Shown in pieces: positions 1 through 5,366 of a DNA stretch of 5,437 nt (position 1 is its first letter; every line of letters begins with the position of its first letter). The stretch lies in contig DAIEHO010000355.1 in NCBI GenBank assembly GCA_027353565.1, positions 1-5,437 on the forward strand. The letters run 5' to 3'. The position numbers were made by a program, and so were the translations under genes. Origin of the DNA: Propionibacteriaceae bacterium (lineage in GTDB: Bacteria > Actinomycetota > Actinomycetes > Propionibacteriales > Propionibacteriaceae). Under the pieces are notes generated by a model that worked only from the letters and a program-made list of their open reading frames with translations, did no database searches and was not told where the DNA came from.

Positions 1-1124
1 ACGGGACGAGGCCGGAGGCGATCAAGATCGCGCCGGTCGTGAAGGAGCTGGAGCGTCATCCCTCGTTGCGGCCGATAGTCGTGGTGACCGGGCAGCACCG
101 GGAGATGCTTGACCAGGTCAACCAGGTGTTCGGGATCGTCCCCGACCACGACCTCAACATCATCACGCCCGGGCAGTCGCTGACCGAGATCACCGTACGG
201 ACGCTGACCGGTCTCGAGCCGCTGCTGACGGCCGTGCGGCCCGACCTCGTCCTCGTCCAGGGCGACACGACCACGTGCTTCGCCGCGTCACTGGCGGCCT
301 TCTACCAGCAGGTCCCGGTGGCGCACCTCGAGGCGGGGTTGCGCACCGACAACCGCTACAACCCGTTCCCCGAGGAGATCAACCGGCGCCTGACGACACA
401 GCTCGCCAGCCTCCACCTGGCCCCGACGACGATCGCGCAGGGCAACCTGCTCGCCTCCGGCGTCGACCCGGCAGCCATCACCGTGACGGGGAACACCGTC
501 ATCGACGCACTGCTCGAGGTCACGGCCTCGGAGCACCCGATCTCCGACCCCACGCTCCGTGCCCTCGTCGCGGCGCACACCTCGCCGCTGCTGCTCGTCA
601 CGAGCCACCGCCGCGAGTCCTGGGGCGACCCGCTGACACGTACGGCTCGTGCGATCGCCCGGCTGGTCAGCGACTTCCCCGACCTGCACGTACTGCTGCC
701 GGCCCATCGCAACCCGGTCGTCCGGGAGGCCCTTCTGCCCACGCTCGGAGGGCTGGACCGCGTCCACGTGACCGAGCCGTTGGACTACCCCGACTTCTGC
801 CGCGCGCTGCAGCTCGCCACGATCGTGCTGACCGACTCCGGCGGGGTGCAGGAGGAGGCGCCCGCCCTCGGCAAGCCGGTCCTCGTCCTCCGCGAGACGA
901 CCGAGCGGCCCGAGGCCGTCCACGCCGGCTCGGCCCGTCTCGTCGGCACCGACGTCGAGCTGATCGTCTCCGAGACCAGCCGCCTGCTCACCGACGCGGG
1001 CCACTTCGCCGCGATGACGAGGGCGAACAACCCGTACGGCGACGGGCGCGCCGCGGAGCGTGCCGTCGCCGCCATGGCTCACCTGCTCGGCCTCGGCGAG
1101 GCACCCGCGGAGTTCCGCCCCTGA
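1..1124 (+). CDS. wecB: UDP-N-acetylglucosamine 2-epimerase (non-hydrolysing), 5' end outside window
   Basis: Interconverts UDP-GlcNAc and UDP-ManNAc in the cytoplasm, supplying UDP-ManNAc for the dehydrogenase encoded opposite. The frame is open from the left edge: the first complete codons (from base 3) read GTRPEAIKIAPV, the nucleotide-site signature that starts at residue 8 of E. coli WecB, so about seven residues are missing. The 373 visible residues include QGDTTT (visible residues 85-90), HLEAGLRT (108-115), FPEEINRR (122-129), VTGNTVIDAL, TSHRRE (200-205), DSGGVQEEAPALGKPVLV and TTERPEA. Adding seven puts D88, E110 and E124 at 95, 117 and 131, the catalytically important acidic residues of the E. 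coli enzyme as I recall them; the active-site His is in TSHRRE. Length matches the family (about 375). The GTG at 39 lies inside the conserved signature and is not the start. The stop at 1122 faces the wecC stop across 21 bases. Confidence 0.95.
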   Translation, partial: GTRPEAIKIAPVVKELERHPSLRPIVVVTGQHREMLDQVNQVFGIVPDHDLNIITPGQSLTEITVRTLTGLEPLLTAVRPDLVLVQGDTTTCFAASLAAFYQQVPVAHLEAGLRTDNRYNPFPEEINRRLTTQLASLHLAPTTIAQGNLLASGVDPAAITVTGNTVIDALLEVTASEHPISDPTLRALVAAHTSPLLLVTSHRRESWGDPLTRTARAIARLVSDFPDLHVLLPAHRNPVVREALLPTLGGLDRVHVTEPLDYPDFCRALQLATIVLTDSGGVQEEAPALGKPVLVLRETTERPEAVHAGSARLVGTDVELIVSETSRLLTDAGHFAAMTRANNPYGDGRAAERAVAAMAHLLGLGEAPAEFRP

Positions 1125-1128
1125 CCGG

Positions 1129-1144
1129 CGGAGCCGCGGCTCCG
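1129..1144. terminator. Perfect 16-bp palindrome between convergent genes, probable bidirectional terminator
   Basis: CGGAGCCGCGGCTCCG is its own reverse complement and can fold, on either transcript, into a 6-bp GC stem with a CGCG loop. It fills most of the 21 bases between the wecB stop (ends 1124) and the wecC stop (begins, on the minus strand, at 1148). No T tract follows on either side, so it is not a textbook intrinsic terminator, but U-less hairpins between convergent genes are common in high-GC actinobacteria. Placement and symmetry are seen; function is inferred. Confidence 0.55.
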
Positions 1145-1145
1145 G

Positions 1146-2405
1146 CTAGCGCCAGATCCCGCGCGTGTCCATCACGACCTTGCCGTCGAGGAGCTTGCGC
1201 GGGAGCGTACGGAACTGGTTGTGGTCGACGAGCAGCACCACGATGTCCGCCGCTGCGACCGCGTCCTGGGTCTTGACCAGCTGGAGGTTCGCGAACCCCC
1301 TCAACGGCGCCGGCAGCCCGCTCAGCATCGGGTCGCTCACCATGATCGCCATCGACGGCTCCTGCTGGGCCAGCTCGGCGACGATCTCCACCGCGGGCGA
1401 CTCCCTGGTGTCGTCGACGTTCGCCTTGTACGACAGGCCCAGGCAGGCGACGACCGGCTCCCTGAAGCGATGGGCGGACTTGAGGATCTGCGCCACCACG
1501 TGGTGCGGCTTGCCGTCGTTGACCATGCGCGCCGTACGGATCAGAACCGCCTCGTCGGGAGCGGCCCCCACGAGGAACCACGGGTCGACCGCGATGCAGT
1601 GCCCGCCGACGCCGGGTCCCGGCTGGAGGATGTTGACGCGCGGATGGTGGTTGGCCATCTTGACGATCTCCCACACGTCGAGGCCGAGCTTGTCGCAGAT
1701 CATCGACAGCTCGTTGGCGTACGCGATGTTGACGTCCCGGTACGAGTTCTCCGCGAGCTTCGCCATCTCCGCGCTCGTCGCGTCCGAGATCTGGATCTCG
1801 CCGCGGCAGAACACCCGGTACAGGTCGGCCGCCTTCTCGGCGCACTCCGGCGTGAGCCCTCCGATCACCCGGTTGTTCTCGACCATCTCGACCATCAGGC
1901 GTCCGGGCAGCACCCGTTCAGGACAGTGCGCGATGTGGATGTCGGGGGTGTCGTTGACGTCGTTCGGGAACGTGAGGTCGGGACGGGCCGCGGCCAACGT
2001 ACGGCTGAGCTCCTCCGTCGTACCGGGCGGCGACGTCGACTCGAGCACGACGATCGCACCCGGCCGGAGCTGGGGCGCGACCGAGGCGGCGGCGGCGAAC
2101 ACCGCGCTCATGTCCGCCTCCTCGTTCGGGGTGATCGGCGTGGGGACGGCGATGATGTACGCGTCCGCGACCGGCACCTCCGTACTGGTGCTGATGTTGC
2201 CCAGCGCGACCGCACCGCTCAGGCTGGTCTGCAGGTCCGGCTCGAAGAACGGGATCTCGCCCCGTGCCACGCGGTCGACGGTGACCTGGTTGACGTCGAC
2301 CCCGATCACCCGGACGCCGCGTGAGGCGAGCACCACCGCGGTCGGCAGGCCGATGTAGCCGAGGCCGATCACGGCGACGGTGCCGCTGTAGAACGGGTTG
2401 TCCAT
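1146..2405 (-). CDS. wecC: UDP-N-acetyl-D-mannosamine 6-dehydrogenase
   Basis: Oxidises UDP-ManNAc to UDP-ManNAcA with two NAD+, the step after WecB. The 419 residues show the complete UDP-sugar dehydrogenase layout: N-terminal Rossmann motif GLGYIG (residues 14-19) and VIGVDVN (33-39); VPTPI (87-91); ESTSPPGTTE (122-131); HCPERVLPG (160-168); central helix with K216 and N220 (AEMAKLAENSYRD); catalytic Cys270 in GVGGHCIAVDPW; and a C-terminal UDP-binding domain with GLSYKANVDDTRESPA (323-338). The stretch HPRVNILQPGPGVGG plus LIRTARMVNDGKP is WecC-like; the WbpA type (UDP-GlcNAc dehydrogenase) usually reads GGHCIPIDP. Length equals the family norm (about 420). The ATG at 2405 overlaps the upstream stop by one base (TGATG) and is preceded by GAGGTGG (2416-2410), so translation is probably coupled to the glycosyltransferase. 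Last gene of the operon. Confidence 0.95.
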   Translation of the reverse strand: MDNPFYSGTVAVIGLGYIGLPTAVVLASRGVRVIGVDVNQVTVDRVARGEIPFFEPDLQTSLSGAVALGNISTSTEVPVADAYIIAVPTPITPNEEADMSAVFAAAASVAPQLRPGAIVVLESTSPPGTTEELSRTLAAARPDLTFPNDVNDTPDIHIAHCPERVLPGRLMVEMVENNRVIGGLTPECAEKAADLYRVFCRGEIQISDATSAEMAKLAENSYRDVNIAYANELSMICDKLGLDVWEIVKMANHHPRVNILQPGPGVGGHCIAVDPWFLVGAAPDEAVLIRTARMVNDGKPHHVVAQILKSAHRFREPVVACLGLSYKANVDDTRESPAVEIVAELAQQEPSMAIMVSDPMLSGLPAPLRGFANLQLVKTQDAVAAADIVVLLVDHNQFRTLPRKLLDGKVVMDTRGIWR

Positions 2406-3178
2406 CACGCCACCTCGTGCGTCGGGAGCCCACGAACCGGGGCCGGGCGCCGGGTGAGGAGCTCGCGGGCGAGCATCAGGGAGAACAGCACGTTCGTACG
2501 GAGGTAGCGCTTCCACATCCGGCCGGGCTCCTGGACCAGGCGGTAGGCCCACTCCATCCCCATCCTCTGCCAGCGTTCGGGCGCGCGCTTCGTGACCCCG
2601 GCGAGGATGTCGAAGGAGCCGCCCACGCCATGGGTGACGGGCACGTTCATGAGCGGCTGGTACCGCTCCAGGAACTTCTCCTTCTTCGGCGACGTCATGC
2701 CGAGGAACAGCATGTCGGCGTGGCTGGCGGCGATCTCCCGCGCGACGGACTCCGCATCGTCGAAGTAGCCGTCCCGGTAGCCCGCGAGCCGCGCCCCCGG
2801 GTACGTGGTCCCCATCACCGCGGCGACCTTCTCGACGACCTCCGGCGTGGCACCCAGGAGGAACACCGACAGGTGCTCCGCGTCGGCGAGCTCGAGGAGC
2901 CGTACGAACAGGTCGATGCCTGCGACCCGCTCGGGGAGCGGCTGCCCCAGCATCCGGCTCGCCCAGACGACCGACTGGCCGTCGGCAAGGATCACGTCGC
3001 ACGACAGCATCGCGTCGTGCAGGGCCGCGTCGTGCGCCGCGTTCACCACCTTGGCGGCGTTCAGCACCCCGATCTGCACCGGCCGCCGCTCGGCGACGGC
3101 ATCCCCGCACAGGTGGACGACCTCGTCCATCGTCGCGGCCAACATCGGATAGCCGAGAATCTCCCGGACCTCGCTCAT
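2405..3178 (-). CDS. wecG: WecG/TagA/CpsF family glycosyltransferase (GT26)
   Basis: This family transfers ManNAc (TagA) or ManNAcA (WecG) from UDP to undecaprenyl-diphosphate-GlcNAc on the inner membrane face, an early step of teichoic-acid or enterobacterial common antigen type polymers. The 257 residues contain QIGVLNAAKVV (35-45), ILADGQSVV (63-71, with D66 at the position of the presumed catalytic Asp), VFLLGATPEVVEKV (105-118), MLFLGMTSPKKEKF (156-169), GVGGSFDILAG (184-194) and the basic C-terminal appendage EWAYRLVQEP (209-218) with several Arg (213, 220, 224, 227), the part that contacts membrane lipid in TagA. The ATG at 3178 is chosen because it forms an ATGA overlap with the preceding stop and has AGGGGAG six bases upstream; a start about 22 codons earlier would only add non-conserved residues. 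Neighbouring wecB and wecC favour a ManNAcA donor, but ManNAc cannot be excluded. Confidence 0.9.
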   Translation of the reverse strand: MSEVREILGYPMLAATMDEVVHLCGDAVAERRPVQIGVLNAAKVVNAAHDAALHDAMLSCDVILADGQSVVWASRMLGQPLPERVAGIDLFVRLLELADAEHLSVFLLGATPEVVEKVAAVMGTTYPGARLAGYRDGYFDDAESVAREIAASHADMLFLGMTSPKKEKFLERYQPLMNVPVTHGVGGSFDILAGVTKRAPERWQRMGMEWAYRLVQEPGRMWKRYLRTNVLFSLMLARELLTRRPAPVRGLPTHEVA

Positions 3179-4290
3179 GCTGTGCTCCCCTCTCGCATGG
3201 CATTTGACGCATACAGCAGCCAGCCCAGCTCGTACGGCCGGCACTCGTAGTCGACCCGCCCGGCGGGCCAGATCTGGTCGACGAACGGCACGTGCAGCCC
3301 CGGGCGTACGCGGGTGGCGACGGCACCCGCGGCACGCGCGGCCTTGAACGGCTCACGGCGCCCGACCTTCCGCCAGATCACGCCGAGCCCTGGGGCGACA
3401 AGCGGTTCCATGCACTCGGGGTGGGTCCTGACCCAGTCGAACCCGCGCTGTACGGCCTCGCGGTGGTTGGTCCCGCCCGCCGCCGCCAGCTCCAGCAGGA
3501 CCATGGGGGCCATCCCGTGCTGGTGCACGGAGTACGTGGGGTACCGCTCGACGACATCGCCGGTACGCGCGTCGTAGTGCCACCACCACTGCCCCGCGGG
3601 GCCCTGCAGGTCGACGAGGCGACGGGCCGTCGTCTCGGCAGCCGCCATGGCAGCGCTGTCGCCCGTCGCGGCAGCGAACCGCACGAACGCGTGGACGGGG
3701 TAGATCTGGTCCGCGAAGCTGCCGACGTGCCCGCGCATGCCCTCGGACGCCGGCGTCAGGTGCGGGAACATGCCGGTCGGGCTCTGGTGCGCCATCAGGC
3801 GGGCGACACCCTCTTTGGCCAGGTTCCGCGCTGTGTCGCTGTCGGGCATCGCGAGACCCGCGACGACGGCCCAGGCGCAGTCGACCGTGGGCAGCGACGG
3901 ACGACGGACGGCGTCGAGCAGCCGAGCCGCGAGAGCGTCGTCGGTGGTTCCCGCGACCTCGGCAGCGGCCCACAGGGCGAGGGCATGGGCGCCGGCGTCG
4001 GTGCTCGCCGTGGCCAGCGTGAGGCACGACTGCGCCATCGCCGCCGCGGAGGCACCCCCGAGCACCTCGCGCTGTACGTGCTCGGGCTGACGTCCCAGGC
4101 CCAGCGCGGCGATCGCGGTGTAGCGCACGCTGTGCCCTTCGGGCCGTACGGTCGGTCCCTGCGGCCCTGGGACGCCGCGCAGCGTGAACGGCATCTCGCG
4201 CCCCTCGGTGTAGTCGCACGCGGCGAGCCCGATGAGGGCCAGGGCGACGAGGTCGTCGACGGACTCATGCTGGCCGAAGGGCGTTGTCAC
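3175..4290 (-). CDS. Unassigned soluble all-helical protein of a polysaccharide operon (alpha/alpha-toroid-like)
   Basis: I do not recognise a characterised function. The 371 residues have no signal peptide and no membrane helix, so the protein is probably cytoplasmic. The N-terminal two-thirds is a run of Ala/Leu-rich helices, as in alpha/alpha-toroid sugar enzymes (lyases, GlcNAc 2-epimerase-type barrels, hydrolases). Three aromatic or charged patches look like an active site: SPTGMFPHLTP (170-180) with HVGSFADQIYPVHAFVRF (188-205); GQWWWHYDARTGDVV (233-247) leading into YPTYSVHQHGMAPM (250-263); and a C-terminal DYECRPYELGWLLYA (347-361). His239, Tyr240, Asp241, His256 and His258 are candidate functional residues. 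Proteins like this are sometimes labelled VpsJ-like; that link is a weak recollection. The GTG start at 4290 forms a GTGA overlap with the acyltransferase stop and has a perfect AGGAGGT six bases upstream. The downstream ATGA overlap ties it to the glycosyltransferase, so a role in the same polymer is likely. Confidence 0.85.
   Translation of the reverse strand: MTTPFGQHESVDDLVALALIGLAACDYTEGREMPFTLRGVPGPQGPTVRPEGHSVRYTAIAALGLGRQPEHVQREVLGGASAAAMAQSCLTLATASTDAGAHALALWAAAEVAGTTDDALAARLLDAVRRPSLPTVDCAWAVVAGLAMPDSDTARNLAKEGVARLMAHQSPTGMFPHLTPASEGMRGHVGSFADQIYPVHAFVRFAAATGDSAAMAAAETTARRLVDLQGPAGQWWWHYDARTGDVVERYPTYSVHQHGMAPMVLLELAAAGGTNHREAVQRGFDWVRTHPECMEPLVAPGLGVIWRKVGRREPFKAARAAGAVATRVRPGLHVPFVDQIWPAGRVDYECRPYELGWLLYASNAMREGSTA
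3185..3191 (-). promoter_or_regulatory. Ribosome binding site of the GT26 gene
   Basis: AGGGGAG on the minus strand, six bases before the ATG at 3178. It lies inside the end of the upstream gene, consistent with translational coupling, and it decides this start over the longer upstream option. Confidence 0.7.
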
Positions 4291-4859
4291 GGCGTGACCT
4301 CCTGACGATGAAGGCTTCCGTCGGCGACCGTCCAGGCACGGCCGCAGCTGCACATGAGGTCGTCGGGCAGCCGCTGCCCGCACTCGCACACCCAGCCGAT
4401 GACACGTCCCGGCGTCCCGACGACGAAGGCGTGCGCCGGGATGTCGCGGGTCACGACCGCCCCCGCCCCCACGAACGCGTACTCGCCGATCGTCGTGCGG
4501 CAGACCACCACGACACCGGCCCCCAGCGTCGCGCCACGGCGCACGGTGGTCGTGTCCAGCTCGGAGCCGTGCTTCTTGATGAAGGCGCGTGGCGTGAAGT
4601 CATTGGTGAAGGTGACGCCGGGGCCGAGGAAGACGTCGTCCTCGATGGTGACGCCCTCGAAGATCATGACCTGGTTCTTCACGGTCACGCGATCGCCGAT
4701 CTTCGCGCCACCCTCGACGTACGCGCCGTCACAGATGTTGCAGTCGCGTCCGACCACCGCACCGGGCAGGACGTGGGCGAACGCCCAGACTCGGGTGCCT
4801 GGTCCTACGGTCTCGCTCTCGCAGAGCCCTTTGCCGTGCACGAACACGCCGTCCGGCAT
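4287..4859 (-). CDS. Left-handed beta-helix N-acyltransferase, WbpD/WlbB type, with C-terminal Cys4 tail
   Basis: Probably transfers an acetyl (or other acyl) group from acyl-CoA to the amino group of a nucleotide-linked sugar; WbpD/WlbB relatives act on UDP-2-acetamido-3-amino-glucuronate. The 190 residues show hexapeptide-repeat rungs from about residue 15 (VGPGTRVWAFAHVLPGAVVG, then IGDRVTVKNQVMIFEGVTIEDDVFLGPGV), a loop with TFTNDFTPR (83-91) whose Asn86 falls where WlbB has its conserved active-site Asn, a second helix block (IGEYAFVGAGAVVTRDIP, 124-141) and the closing VVGTPGRVIGWV. Residues 158-172 form a CxCG-x9-CxCG pair (Cys158, 160, 170, 172), probably a small zinc ribbon as seen in many actinobacterial relatives. 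The ATG at 4859 follows GAGG seven bases upstream; the frame is open far upstream, but that part has no homology-like content. First gene of the operon. No aminotransferase for its substrate is present here, so the exact substrate is open. Confidence 0.88.
   Translation of the reverse strand: MPDGVFVHGKGLCESETVGPGTRVWAFAHVLPGAVVGRDCNICDGAYVEGGAKIGDRVTVKNQVMIFEGVTIEDDVFLGPGVTFTNDFTPRAFIKKHGSELDTTTVRRGATLGAGVVVVCRTTIGEYAFVGAGAVVTRDIPAHAFVVGTPGRVIGWVCECGQRLPDDLMCSCGRAWTVADGSLHRQEVTP
4297..4303 (-). promoter_or_regulatory. Ribosome binding site fixing a GTG start
   Basis: A perfect AGGAGGT on the minus strand, six bases before the GTG at 4290. It lies within the last codons of the acyltransferase gene and settles the start of the 371-residue protein, whose frame is also open further upstream. 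Confidence 0.8.
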
Positions 4860-5005
4860 GCGCCCCCCTCGTTCAGCTAGCCCCTCGCTGTGCTGCCCGT
4901 AGCCCCAAGCCCGACCATGCAACACACCGCAAGCAGAGTCCCGACCGCCGCATTCTCCACGCACCGCCGCGGCTGGGACACAAGAGAATGTCCATCTGCA
5001 CTTGC

Positions 5006-5034
5006 AAGATATATCCGCCCGGGCCCCCTGCCAA
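5006..5034 (-). promoter_or_regulatory. Candidate housekeeping-sigma promoter for the polysaccharide operon
   Basis: On the minus strand TTGGCA (5034-5029) and TATCTT (5011-5006) are separated by exactly 17 bases, a good match to the vegetative sigma consensus, and the -10 lies in the only A/T-rich pocket of the region. Transcription would begin near 4999-4997, giving a leader of about 140 bases before the acyltransferase ATG at 4859. Predicted from sequence only. Confidence 0.5.
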
Positions 5035-5102
5035 GGGGTTGATTCGACGCTCGATCTGTGCCACGGGCGCGTACGGGTGGTCGCGTCGGGCGTCCCGCGC
5101 GC

Positions 5103-5112
5103 TGGTCGACCA
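5103..5112. repeat. 10-bp perfect palindrome, possible operator
   Basis: TGGTCGACCA is perfectly self-complementary. It sits about 70 bases upstream of the -35 of the candidate minus-strand promoter and about 250 bases before the divergent gene, a position where a dimeric regulator could bind. Ten-base palindromes arise by chance in GC-rich DNA, so support is modest. Confidence 0.25.
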
Positions 5113-5236
5113 AGGACGTGCTGACAAGGGACGGCGCAGCGGCCCCGGGCCGGCTGCAGGTCCGCGGACGAGGAGGGTGTCGTCCCTGCTGCTCCCGTGA
5201 GGCTTGTCCCACGAAGCCCCTCCCGCGGTTCCCCTG

Positions 5237-5258
5237 CGTCCACCATCGTCAGTGGACG
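5237..5258. repeat. Hairpin with 7-bp perfect stem
   Basis: CGTCCAC (5237-5243) and GTGGACG (5252-5258) flank an 8-base loop. It could fold in the 5' leader of the divergent plus-strand gene or act as an operator. No T tract follows it, so a terminator role is unlikely. Confidence 0.4.
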
Positions 5259-5308
5259 GCAACAGTGAGGATCCCAGCGTGTCGGCGACGACTCCGAGAG
5301 GCAGCCGG

Positions 5309-5319
5309 GTGTACTACAC
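5309..5319. repeat. Inverted repeat GTGTA-C-TACAC, possible operator
   Basis: Two perfect 5-base half-sites separated by one base, centred about 50 bases before the divergent start codon. This is where an autoregulator of the downstream gene would be expected to bind. The arms contain four A/T bases, unusual in this GC-rich region. Only the symmetry is seen; binding is inferred. Confidence 0.3.
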
Positions 5320-5353
5320 GGTGGGGCACCGGCCTCTAGTGGTGCAGGACGGG

Positions 5354-5361
5354 AAGGAGGT
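5354..5361 (+). promoter_or_regulatory. Strong ribosome binding site of the divergent gene
   Basis: AAGGAGGT five bases before the ATG at 5367, a near-perfect complement to the 16S rRNA 3' end. It is the main evidence that a real gene begins there. Confidence 0.75.
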
Positions 5362-5366
5362 CCGCG

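Larger units (their letters stand above)
4860..5366. other. 507-base divergent intergenic region
   Basis: No convincing gene. Open frames across it lack family motifs, and third-position GC is lower than in the flanking genes. It holds a minus-strand promoter candidate (5006-5034), a leader of roughly 140 bases before the acyltransferase ATG, and, towards the divergent gene, GC-rich hairpins at 5083-5100 (one bulge) and 5136-5157 (one bulge), a 10-bp palindrome at 5103-5112, a hairpin at 5237-5258 and an inverted repeat at 5309-5319. A local A/T-rich pocket (about 5000-5016) stands out against the GC-rich background. No known riboswitch core was recognised on either strand. Confidence 0.6.

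Noticed and set aside
39..41. GTG as the start codon of wecB
   Set aside because: Conserved residues GTRPEAIK are encoded upstream of it in the same frame from base 3, so the real start lies outside the window.
275..1276. Second long plus-strand frame overlapping wecB
   Set aside because: The translation is a Pro/Arg/Ala-rich shadow with no motif, while the overlapping frame is a complete epimerase.
1165..2358. Long plus-strand open frame opposite wecC
   Set aside because: It lies antisense to a gene with complete family motifs, has no ribosome site and encodes no recognisable protein; long antisense frames are usual in GC-rich DNA.
1146..2405. WbpA-type UDP-GlcNAc 6-dehydrogenase
   Set aside because: The active-site segment GVGGHCIAVDPW and the preceding NILQPGPG are WecC-like, and wecB is adjacent.
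3179..3244. Earlier start for the GT26 glycosyltransferase
   Set aside because: The ATG at 3178 has the ATGA overlap and AGGGGAG; the extra residues would lie inside the upstream gene and are not family-like.
4860..5366. c-di-AMP, c-di-GMP or cobalamin riboswitch in the intergenic region
   Set aside because: Searched both strands by eye for the conserved core segments and found none; only unassigned hairpins remain.
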